Source: Halisarca cf. caerulea
Lineage: Eukaryota; Porifera; Demospongiae; Chondrillida; Halisarcidae
Length of the DNA stretch: 64,000 nucleotides
Reading direction: 5' to 3'
NCBI GenBank assembly: GCA_963170055.1
Contig: CAUJGJ010000332.1
Location: 2,100,001 to 2,164,000 of the forward strand
Part shown: positions 1 through 8,691 of the stretch, in pieces
Numbering within the stretch: the stretch's first letter is position 1
Layout of the letters: each line of letters begins with the position of its first letter
Notes under the pieces: generated by a model
What the model saw: the letters and a program-made list of their open reading frames with translations, nothing else
What the model was told of the DNA's origin: nothing
Database searches by the model: none
Made by a program: the position numbers and the translations under genes

Positions 1-70
1 AAATTCCTACATCCCGCAGCACCTGCATATGTACTGTAAAATGTGCTGCACGTGTGGGATGTAGGAATTT
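1..70. repeat. Short hairpin repeat R0, copy 1
   Basis: Perfect 15-bp inverted ends AAATTCCTACATCCC (1-15) and its complement (56-70), with a second inner pair GCAGCAC/GTGCTGC (16-22, 43-49). A related but more degraded hairpin lies at 8390-8426 followed by GCAGCACCTGCAT. Probably a small snap-back MITE. Confidence 0.6.
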
Positions 71-130
71 GCACAGTGTGCACTCAATCCAACTAAACTC
101 TGTCTAGCCCTATACCCGTTTAGCCTCATG

Positions 131-320
131 TATGTGTAGCCCTATGCTCGTCTAGCCCTATGTCTGTCTTACCCTTTGCCCAGCTAGCCCTGTACCGGTT
201 GTGCAACTTACTCTTGTTCCAAGTGTTTTTGGAGAATCCTTCTTGATAATGCCTTTTGCACGATCCTGTGTCAATCCTACATCCTTTTACCATTTTAAAA
301 TGGTTTTTATACACCCTTTA
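131..320. repeat. Dispersed repeat R1, copy 1
   Basis: About 190 bp rich in TAGCCCTATG-type motifs, ending CATTTTAAAATGGTTTTTATAC. A clearly related copy in the same orientation is at 22239-22432. No coding content; likely a non-autonomous element. Confidence 0.65.
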
Positions 321-441
321 TTATCTCAGCCTGTATTTTCCACTATAGGTAAATGTATTTAAATCAAGGGCCTCCCACAGCATACACTTTAAATGTTCCT
401 TTAGGATAGGTATTATGATATATATATATTTCTATCCAGTT

Positions 442-702
442 TGTGAAAGATCAAAGGAAAAACTGGGCATGTATGGTAGTTATCACCAAGGTAACAACTA
501 CCAGGTGTTAATAGGGTCAATTTGGTGTTAATAAAATCAATTACAGTATTGCCAATCAAGTCTACAAATTGAAAATTAATTTGCATGGGATAGAAGTTAG
601 TTATATTCCAGTTCACTCGCATGATATCCAGGTCATCGTCCACAACCTCGGCATTGCCTCGGTCTTAGGTGATAACCTGGATATCATGCTCGTACCGGGT
701 AT
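442..702. repeat. Dispersed repeat R2, copy 1
   Basis: Starts TGTGAAAGATCAAAGGAAAA and is shared with 4403-4662. Carries a perfect 15-bp inverted pair GCATGATATCCAGGT (619-633) and its complement (675-689). The pair is conserved in the second copy although the loop between differs, so the stem may matter to the element. Confidence 0.7.
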
Positions 703-2119
703 ATACGGATATATATACACACATAAAGGAAAATTGAAATGCTACCGTGACTCCAAGAATATTGAGGGCCTGTTTGCTGTTACTGTGAAGCGCAGAACAA
801 CGATTATTACCCATGCTTCTCGAATCATGTCTGCTGCGTGTGCCCTATTCCTGACTAAGCAAAGAACAATTAGCTGCACTGTCAGTGGACCACCAGTTCT
901 CGTTGTTTCTCAGCTAATTAATAGGAACCAACTAATAAATTTTGCAGAATAAAATTTGGCGACTTGATACGAAATGTCAATTTGCCAAATTAAAATCGTT
1001 GCAAAAATTTCCGGTTATACGGTATTTGTGAACTGGTTACATTTGTGAAATCCATGAAAACTATTGCTTGCGAAAATTTTAAGTATACAGTACTCCATCA
1101 ATGTATTCCATCAACATGCGTACAGTATAGTGTACAGTATTCCATCAACGTAACTGTGAAAAGTAAGAACCAAATACAACCTCAGGGTTTTATCTGGGGA
1201 GGACCCTGGATATGGTTCCCCCTGAACTAAAATTATGCTGCCTTCATTTTGTGAATGAACACTGTCATGAATTGATCATGAAGCCATTTGTAAAGGGTAG
1301 AATTTTCCAAAAAATGCTTAATATGTATCATTAAAAACTTGTATTAATAAATCTTGAGTTCATTGGTAAGTATGTTTATTTAGCAATTACAGTGAATGCA
1401 TTAATTTTGTCAAAATTTAAGACTTCTAAATTGCACAAGGTTTATCTTTGCTTGCGAATGTTTGCACATGTGCAGGGTTTCTTTCAGAGGGAGGGGGTAC
1501 AAGGGGTATCTCTCCCTTGAAATTTTATCCTAGCTACAGGTACTGTATAACACACATGCACAACTGCAACAGACTGATCTGTGCAGTGTTCAAAAACAGC
1601 TTGAGTGGTGTAAAACAGACTCGCTTATCATCTTATGAGGCAAAAAACTAAAAATTTCCCTGGGGGAGCATACCCCCAGACCCCCCTAGTTTAGACCACC
1701 ATCATTCGACATACATATATTTGCCTGTTACATCACATCACTCTAATTTGCTGTTGCCCCATTTTAATTATTATTCTAAAAGAAAAACTGATGTGCATGC
1801 TGCATGCATGAGTGTGTGTTTTTATTATCATTGAATACACATGCTTGCAGGATGTCGTGTGTGCATGTGTACATACAAATGTGTAGGTCCCCCCCCCCAA
1901 AAAAAAATTGACACCAGATAAAACCCTGCACCTCACCAACAGCTTTCATGCAAACTGAAAGTATGAAAGATATCTTACTATGAGTATCTCACAACTGATC
2001 CAGTGCAATATTTCTATTTTCTATGGTTTGATACTCATACATACACATACATACCGCTTGAACAGCATGCAATGTACATTTTAACATATTTAGATGTAAA
2101 AGATAGTAGAGGTACCTAC
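703..2119. other. No gene recognised; intronic or downstream sequence of GRIPAP1
   Basis: AT-rich DNA with small direct repeats (ACAGTA and CCATCAAC motifs, 1085-1160), a C9/A9 homopolymer pair at about 1890-1907 and TG-rich stretches. The next GRIPAP1 exon may be here or beyond the edge, but none is recognisable. Confidence 0.5.
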
Positions 2120-2227
2120 CATAGACAACTCATCCATTATAGTTATATTCTGAAGTTTGAATTCCTGTTCTTGTACTTCTATTTTGATTTGCAACCTTTC
2201 ATTTTCTTCAATCAAAGCCTGGACTTC
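2120..2227 (-). CDS. GRIPAP1: GRIPAP1 exon 5
   Basis: 36 codons from EVQALIEENERLQIKIEVQ to NITIMDELSM, acceptor TTGCAATAG, donor ATG|GTAGGT, phase 0. This is the most diagnostic exon of the set. The following exon was not found before the window edge. Confidence 0.75.
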
Positions 2228-5200
2228 CTATTGCAATAGATAATTTAGCCACATGCCTGGAAAGTACATCAATGCCTAACTTGCTAAATGACATTGACAT
2301 TAATCACCTTTCCTTTCTTACTCTTCTGGATAACCTATAAAAATATAACATTTGTAATAAACATCCATTTACCAGAAATCAACAGAAATGACCAAGACCA
2401 AGACTACGTAACTATGTGAGTTTTACAAGGCTGAACTACTAACAGCAGTGATTGATAGGCTACAGTAAGAATGTAGGAGTACAGTTCAAACCGCATGCAA
2501 CTGTATGTACCTTGCGAGCTTTCTCCAATTCTCTGCTCTGGACTTGAAGACCACTAATCTCTATTATAAATATGTACATTAACAAAATACAAACCTCTAC
2601 AACATAATATTATTAGTTTACTCTTGCTGAATACCTGCATCTCTCTTTGCAATATCCTCCCGTAAGACATAATTGTCCTCCCGAAGCTTTAAAAGTTGAG
2701 ACTAAATTAAAGAAATACATCTTTATTATTGTTAATGTTTCCCACATGTGTACAAGTCACAAGGGGAGCAATATTCAACAATATGCTTTCCTATGTACAT
2801 ACATATGAGCATACATTACAAAAAAGCTATAAATTTATAAGAGTTATGTGAGCACATGCCTTCCATGTACACATACCCTACTTGAGAAAAGACTTGGATG
2901 GCTAGGTAACATTGTAGTCGATAATCTTACTGGAAATCACTATAGCCAAAATGAGATTATTTCATCAAACATTTCAGCAGCCAACTGATACCTTCCTCAG
3001 TGGTATGATACAAGAGACAGGGCGTGGGTTTAACTAATGGACAGTAATGGTGTGTGACAGTTGGTGATGCAATGTGATGAATAATATTAATGGCGGGTGA
3101 TGAATAGAGTTAATTGAGATTGTGATGTTGAAACAAGTAATTCAGGTAAAAAAAACCCTGTGGGGCTACCACCCCTCGTCCTAAATTACTTGTGAATATG
3201 TTATAACAGTTTATCTCTGCAACAACGGGTTCTATCCTTCAGCTTTGTATTTTTCGCCTTCACTGCAATTTTGAAGAAAATTCACTACATTTTGGCAGTT
3301 CAAGCCTTGGCTGAAACTTGGCAGTTTATTTTCTTCAAATTGCAACGAAGGCAGAAAACACAAAGCTGAAGGATAAAACCCCTTCACAAACCTGATATCA
3401 TTGTTGCAGAGATAAACTGTTGCCTGTTTAAACTCTTCTTTTCTTACATACAGTAGAACCTCGCTAGAAGGAACACTGTTAATAAGGAATACCTGGTTGG
3501 GAAGTACAAGGATATGATACCCCAGCTTATAACCCATAATATTAATCTGCATGGTTAGCAAGTACTACTGATAGTGAGTAGCAATTTGGAGGGTCCCCAG
3601 GTGTACTCACTAACGAGGTTTGACTGTATATATTACTATTTTTGTACCATGATGCGTGGGTGTATCCTTTGATGTGGCTGGGTGTATAATTCACTAATCC
3701 AACTCATTAAGAATTCATGAGGTGTATATTCCTTTCAGCTAGCACAGTTCATTTTTCCGCCTTTTTTTATTGTTCTACCACAATGTGGACGGAGATGACT
3801 GATCCTTTCCTATCAGAATTGGCGATTACCTTCAATCCAGATGAGTTTTTGGTCCATCCCTTAGCTGATACGGCTGCTTGCGACCTGAACACGTCCACTC
3901 AACCACCAGTTAGGAGTTCGCATCAGCAGACGGTTGGAAGGAGGCGTTTGTCACAGTATGGCTGGATGGAGGCGATCAGATCGGCAGACAGTTGGCTAAA
4001 GACGTTCGGATCAGTAAACGGGTGGATGGAAGCATTTCGATCATCAGCGAATGACGGGATAGAGGCATTCTGGTCAATGAACTGTAGGGCTCGGCTGTAG
4101 GCGGTCATATTAGCTAATCGTTGGCTGGTCGTAAGCGGCCCTATCAGTTAAGGAATGGACTAGGATTGAAGGCAATCGCAAAATAATTGAGATAGGAAAG
4201 GATCAGCCATCTCCCTGTTCGCAGCACAGTAGAAATAGGTGGAAAATAAACGGTTACGACATCCTCGGGCTACGCCTTCGGATGTCCAGCATCATGGTAC
4301 AAGATAGTTATACAATGGGAACGGAAGGTTTAGCGATTCACACCTTCGGGCTCCGCCCTCAGGTGTGTAAATCGCTAAACCTCCCGTTCCCATTGTATAA
4401 CCTGTGAAAGATCAAAGGAAAAACTGGGCATGGATGGTAGTTATCACCCGGGTAATAACTACCAGGTGTTAATAGAGTCAATTTGGTGTTAATGAAATCA
4501 ATTATTGCCCTCAAGCCTACTAATTTGAAATCAATTTGCATGGGATAGAAGTTAGTTATATTCCGGTTCACTCGCATGATATCCAGGTTTTGCCTGTAAC
4601 CTCAGTTTCGTCTCGGTCTTCGTCTCGGGCAATAACCTGGATATCATGCTCATACCGGGATATAACTATAACATAATATATATATTATTATGAATAGAAG
4701 GTTACACTTCAGGAATTTGTAATAAAAATAATATATTATATAGAAAACTAAAACTAAAACTAACAAGACTAAGAGAAGACAAGACAAAACAAGACAAAAA
4801 CTAAAAAGTTGAGGTTTGATAAAGGAAATATAGGTTTACATTATTAAGGTAAATTAAATTAAATAATACATGTAACTAAATTAAATCCCACAGCTAAAAT
4901 ACTAACGCAGGATGCAGGAATCACACTCCATGTACGTAACTACTATACATTTGATATAAGGGTAGTTCCAGTGTGACTAACTAGGAGAAGGGTGGTTGTG
5001 CTCGAAGACCAAATATTTGCCTATACACATACAACCTCTTCACTTGATATAAGGGTTGCACCCGCCACCCGAACTAGGGAAGAAGGTGCAATGGCCGCCT
5101 TGCCGCTAGTTTTTACTAATGTAAATATGAATACCCATAATTTAGACTACAATAGCTAAGTATTAGCATGCTGTCGTGAAAATCATTACATAACGCTTGC

Positions 5201-5550
5201 TTTTAAACAGTATTTGAGCATATACGTAATATGACAACACAGTGCATAATAAATAATTCTATCTCATGCCTATGGCTGGCCTGCAGTGATTTTGAGTCTT
5301 GTGCAACGGTAAGCACACGGCATTAAGCTCATTAAATCTCCAATAAGTATACATCGAATATACAAACACACAAATACACGAACAAAGAAGGAAAAACATC
5401 CTCCAAAAGATCAGGATACAGAGCCAAAAATATTATCAGTCTGTCTACCTGGAGCCTTGCAAATTCTTCTTGGTCAATGGACAATAAACTCGAATCTGGG
5501 TGCTCGCCCAGACTACAGGCCGTAGCAGTCGTAGTAGTATCATGCGCCAT
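2120..5550 (-). CDS. GRIPAP1: GRIP1-associated protein 1 (GRASP-1) N-terminal exons, gene continues off the left edge
   Basis: GRASP-1 is a long coiled-coil Rab4-linked effector of recycling endosomes. Five minus-strand coding exons join in frame to 118 codons: 5449-5550, 2635-2701, 2511-2560, 2308-2334, 2120-2227. Exon 1 reads MAHDTTTTATACSLGEHPDS and ends DQEEFARLQ; then SQLLKLREDNYVLREDIAKR; then EISGLQVQSRELEKARK; then VIQKSKKGK; then EVQALIEENERLQIKIEVQ ending FKLQNITIMDELSM. The order and spacing match the start of vertebrate GRASP-1 (EEF..xQ, LLELR.NNY, SKSKK, VLLSENE.LQAKL, FRLQNSTLMAEL). All introns are GT-AG. The rest of the protein (several hundred residues in relatives) must lie to the left. 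I infer the orthologue from remembered family sequence; another coiled-coil protein is possible but less likely given the run of shared motifs. Confidence 0.75.
2308..2334 (-). CDS. GRIPAP1: GRIPAP1 exon 4 (27-nt microexon)
   Basis: Nine codons, VIQKSKKGK, bounded by acceptor TTTTTATAG and donor AAG|GTGATT. It supplies the basic SKSKK-like joint expected between the flanking coiled-coil exons and keeps the frame. Confidence 0.65.
2511..2560 (-). CDS. GRIPAP1: GRIPAP1 exon 3
   Basis: 50 nt, acceptor TTATAATAG, donor CGCAAG|GTACAT. With the phase-1 G it reads EISGLQVQSRELEKARK, coiled coil. Confidence 0.75.
2635..2701 (-). CDS. GRIPAP1: GRIPAP1 exon 2
   Basis: 67 nt between acceptor TTTAATTTAG and donor GCAG|GTATTC. 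Encodes SQLLKLREDNYVLREDIAKR plus DA. Heptad pattern of a coiled coil; leaves in phase 1. Confidence 0.75.
3205..3421. repeat. Foldback element in GRIPAP1 intron 1
   Basis: Imperfect palindrome of about 217 bp. Outer arms AACAGTTTATCTCTGCAACA (3205) and its complement (ends 3421) are near-perfect; inner arms around CTTCAGCTTTG and AATTTGAAGAAAA also pair, with small indels. Confidence 0.65.
3451..3626. mobile_element. TA-flanked MITE, Tigger/pogo-like ends (F)
   Basis: 176 bp. Ends CAGTAGAACCTCGCTAG and, on the other strand, CAGTCAAACCTCGTTAG; flanked by TA on both sides (3449-3450, 3627-3628). Too short to code. The CAGTnnAACCTC end is shared with the Tigger element at 14475 and MITEs at 21078 and 22657. 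Confidence 0.7.
3642..4302. mobile_element. Long-TIR non-autonomous element (L)
   Basis: Terminal TTGTACCATGATGC pairs perfectly with the complement at 4289-4302. A second long inverted stretch (about 3745-3845 against 4150-4255) includes GAGATGACTGATCCTTTCCT. Interior has an imperfect 60-bp direct repeat (about 3958-4080, GGCTGGATGGAGGC / GGGTGGATGGAAGC). The open frame inside (3717-4100) is probably not a gene. Confidence 0.6.
4307..4401. repeat. 95-bp palindrome at the left edge of R2 copy 2
   Basis: Stem of about 40 bp: GTTATACAATGGGAACGG (4307) pairs with CCGTTCCCATTGTATAAC (ends 4401), with one or two mismatches inside, around a GC-rich loop CTTCGGGCTCCGCCCTC. A similar mini-hairpin CCTCGGGCTACGCCTTCGG lies at 4263-4281. 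Confidence 0.7.
4403..4662. repeat. Dispersed repeat R2, copy 2
   Basis: Second copy of the 442-702 repeat, same orientation. Retains the 15-bp inverted pair (4574-4588 and 4635-4649). Confidence 0.7.
4663..5448. other. No gene recognised; GRIPAP1 intron 1
   Basis: AT-rich sequence with an A-rich ACTAAAACTAACAAGAC tract (about 4745-4805) and a twice-used motif TTGATATAAGGGT (about 4951 and 5044). I see no exon or element ends. Confidence 0.5.
5449..5550 (-). CDS. GRIPAP1: GRIPAP1 exon 1
   Basis: 34 codons from the ATG at 5550, donor CAG|GTAGAC, phase 0. The N-terminal 20 residues are Thr/Ser-rich; the conserved part starts at DQEEFARLQ. The start context GGAAAATGGCGC resembles the TISU element used by genes with very short 5' leaders. 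Confidence 0.7.
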
Positions 5551-5586
5551 TTTCCTATTATTAGTGTCGCAGCACCCTATACAAAA

Positions 5587-5662
5587 TTAGTCTCGTACCC
5601 AGACCCACTTCCGCCCGCCATTTTATTTGGGCGGGCGGAAGTGGGTCTGGGTACGAGACTAA
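5587..5662. mobile_element. GC-rich snap-back hairpin just upstream of the GRIPAP1 start codon
   Basis: Perfect inverted repeat of 34 bp (5586-5619 and 5630-5663) with a 10-bp AT loop. Arms read ATTAGTCTCGTACCCAGACC... and are far richer in GC than the surroundings. TACAAAA lies directly on both sides (5580-5586, 5663-5669), which looks like a 7-bp target duplication. It lies 36 bp upstream of the minus-strand ATG at 5550, so it is in the promoter or 5' leader of GRIPAP1. Confidence 0.75.
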
Positions 5663-5669
5663 TACAAAA

Positions 5670-7806
5670 TGCGATAATAGACTATGGCAAAATGGCGTAC
5701 GAGATTGCGCAATCTTTGAGATTGCAAGATTTTCTCGGTCTCGTCATAGATGATTGGAAACGGAAGTGCAATCCAGTACCTATGACGCTATGCGTGGATC
5801 TATGGTCCACGAGACTATATATATATATATATATATTATTCTTGTTATACTAGTTGTGAACAAAGTTCAGAATCTCGCGATTGATAAAACGGAAATTGAA
5901 TTTTTGAAATAGAAATTGAATTGTGTTCGACTCATTCCATTTTGACTGCTACTTATGAATTCACAACTGATGTGTATGCTCATGCTTTGAGTTGTAATAC
6001 TAGATTGAGTGTAATGATATTGCAATGGCCAGATGCAAAGTTAGTAGTTTTGTTGTTTACTCATTTGCCACATGCTTGCAAGACATAGTGTGTAGACTAC
6101 AGTATCAGTACTCCTGAAACAAGGTTGTACGACAATGTAACGTTCGTTAATTTGTGACATTCGACATTCAATTTGGTTGAGTCATGCATCAGTGATTGAC
6201 ACAAATCTGTTAAGTTAAATATATTTTATTTTATTTCTTCCAGTGTGTTAAATTTGCAAAATTAATGGTCACTTCTCATTGTACATGATTCAATTGAATT
6301 GCAATGCTTGGTTTAATTTGGCCTGCTTGAACATTCAAATTGACAATAGCACTGAGCAATGCATGCGACATGTACCACTGCACGTAATCTGCACAAGATA
6401 CCAAGTCGCAGTTCATGGTACTAGAAGTATATAATAATGCTTCCTCAACACAATACTATTGTCAATTTACCTGGACACATGCATTTGTGGACCTTGATTA
6501 ATTCTGAATCAATAATATTGTAATTCATGTACCACCACACAACTGCACGAGTGATTGAAACAAAGTTGCAAACATTTTTCGTTTATCATTTGGTTCTATT
6601 TGAACAAGCAGTCAGTTTTTTCAAGAAGTCCTTTCTTTTGAATCCATGAACTTCATATTGATTGAACATACATCACACAATGTCATTTTCATTTATAACT
6701 TGCTGCTCATACGTACATGAAATTTGTTTCTGTGATGTGTAGCCAATCTGCATGACATTGTGTTTTAGATGATTTATACGTAAGTGCATTTAAATTTGTA
6801 GATTTGACATATTCAGGTGGTTGGAGTACAGTTGTGACACAGGCTGCTGTGTATAAAATAGGTTCAAATTTTGAGTTACATTAGATTTGTTTGATTGCGA
6901 TGAAATCCATGGTTTCTGCAAAGGGCTGTCTTCAGACACATTTCACATGGTATAATCCAGTTAAAATCAGAATCTAACTAATATAAGTAAATGTGCATAT
7001 ACCTATATACTCATTTGCTATATCAGTTTGAAAGTCCACTGATGTCACATTATAATAATATTTGGCATACCAGTGCATGTTCCACATCTCTCAGACTTAG
7101 ACTTTGACAAACAATAGTCAAAGTGAATAAATTATGTACTCAATTAAATGTTTTCTTTGCTGTATTGCATGTATAATTTTAGAAAACGCATACCGGCAAT
7201 ACCAGCGAAAATGAGCTGCATGTATATATCAGGATGTTAAATGAAATGTGAAGTGTCAATTTTGCTGCTGAGGTGCGCCATCACTTGCATTTGTGGTTCC
7301 CGATCCTCAACCAAACATGCCTGCCACATGTCAACCATCAGAGAAGGTCAACTTGATTTAGTGGCAAGTGAAGGGAAGAATCCCTACTTGCTAACTGCAT
7401 GCAAACTACTATTATTAAAATATTATAGCCAATTTATTATGACTATAGAAAAAAAAACTGTCAGGGACCCAAACGTAAGTGACTTTGGGCGTGTTTTGTT
7501 TAATACCCAGTGGGGAATACACATAACGTTTTCCTTATCATATAGAACACGTTTGCCCACTTCTGTTATTGCCACTTCACTGCCACTTTACTTTAACGCC
7601 GACTTGCAACTTGCGCACAAAGAAACGACATATTGGCCAAAATATACGATTAAGTGCGTGGGCTTCTCAATCAGACTCTCCTATATGATGGAAACAATTA
7701 GCCTCGCTAAACCGCTCGGTAATTATAGCTACAGATTATAACAAGACTAGCTATAAATGTACACAAAGTGTAGACCCTCGCGATGAAGCCTGTACAACGC
7801 GTGCGC
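5670..7806. other. Intergenic region between divergent GRIPAP1 and SSR4; no gene recognised
   Basis: AT-rich unique-looking DNA. A (TA)n run sits at about 5817-5836. The longest open frame (7241-7741) shows no domain, no start support and low-complexity composition, so I do not call it. Regulatory DNA for the two divergent genes could be here but I see no defined site. Confidence 0.5.
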
Positions 7807-7944
7807 GTGCGCACACACACACACACACACACACGCACACACACACATGCACACACACACACACGCACACACACACACGCACACACACTCACACACGCAC
7901 ACACACACGCACACACGCACACACACACACGTACACACACACAC
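7807..7944. repeat. (CA)n microsatellite
   Basis: About 135 bp of imperfect CA repeat with scattered G interruptions (CACACGCACA). Its Thr-His and Val-Cys 'ORFs' are artefacts. Confidence 0.95.
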
Positions 7945-8389
7945 AAATGCATGCATGTACGCAAACTCTCCCTCCCTCTTATCTATCCAAGCTTTTCTCC
8001 TGTCCTACCTCTTACCACAACACTTGATCCTCCTCCTCTAATTAACTTAACCTTCCTGCCCTAAGAACCTTTTCTCCGGCAAAAATCTTTCTCCTTTCAA
8101 GGTTCTCCCACCTGGAGATCTCTACCTGCAGACACCCGGGAGATTACAGAGTTTTCAATTTTTTCTATTCGATGTGAGCAATTCATTCATTTACAAAATT
8201 AAGATCATTCAATAATCACAACATGGTTACTAAGTCACCGGCACCCTACTAACTTAAGTGCCCCCCCTAAAATTGCTTACAGTACCCATCAATAAATGTA
8301 CCAACTAATATTTTTTGCATTGTACAAGTTGTATGGCTGTACATAGAAAGAGCTAGCCACAGATTTGGTTGGACCGGGCGTAGTGTGCC

Positions 8390-8426
8390 AATTCCTACAA
8401 CCTGCATCTGTGGGATATTGGAATTT
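8390..8426. repeat. Short hairpin repeat R0, copy 2
   Basis: AATTCCTAC...GGGATATTGGAATTT, a diverged relative of the hairpin at 1-70, 200 bp upstream of the SSR4 start codon. Confidence 0.5.
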
Positions 8427-8624
8427 GCCCATGCAGCACCTGCATGATTATAGGTAAACCCAAGGTGTAAAATGGTGGTGCAGCGTGGGTGGAAGCGGAA
8501 GTCGGGGCTGCATGGCGACGCGAGACTAAATCTTGCCCACGTGGTACAAAATTATGGTGGGACCGCAGATTTGGATAGTGTCATAGATCGGTGAACTTTT
8601 GCTGCCTCAGACGAAGTGTACAAT

Positions 8625-8691
8625 ATGTGGAGGAAGAACGTACTAGCGTATTGTCTTGTGCTGGCTATAGCGTTATTTGGTTTTGTCAACG
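8625..8691 (+). CDS. SSR4: SSR4 exon 1 (signal peptide)
   Basis: The ATG opens 22 codons with a basic start (WRKN) and a long hydrophobic core, a typical ER signal peptide. The exon ends in phase 1 at a good donor (AACG|GTAAGG). The leftover G joins CT of exon 2 to make Ala, giving a plausible cleavage region FVNA-SC. An in-frame stop appears soon after the donor, so splicing is required. No other exon able to supply the missing start of exon 2 was seen nearer. Confidence 0.75.

Noticed and set aside
3717..4100. 127-codon open frame with internal WMEA repeats
   Set aside because: Lies inside the long-TIR element L; the repeat is a DNA-level 60-bp duplication and no protein family matches.
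5500..5853. Plus-strand frame containing SYPDPLPPAI
   Set aside because: It is a translation through the snap-back hairpin and lies antisense to GRIPAP1 exon 1.
7241..7741. 166-codon open frame between the two genes
   Set aside because: No recognisable domain, no splice or start support, composition like the surrounding AT-rich DNA.
7707..8064. Several overlapping open frames of Thr-His or Val-Cys repeats
   Set aside because: They are translations of the (CA)n microsatellite in all frames.
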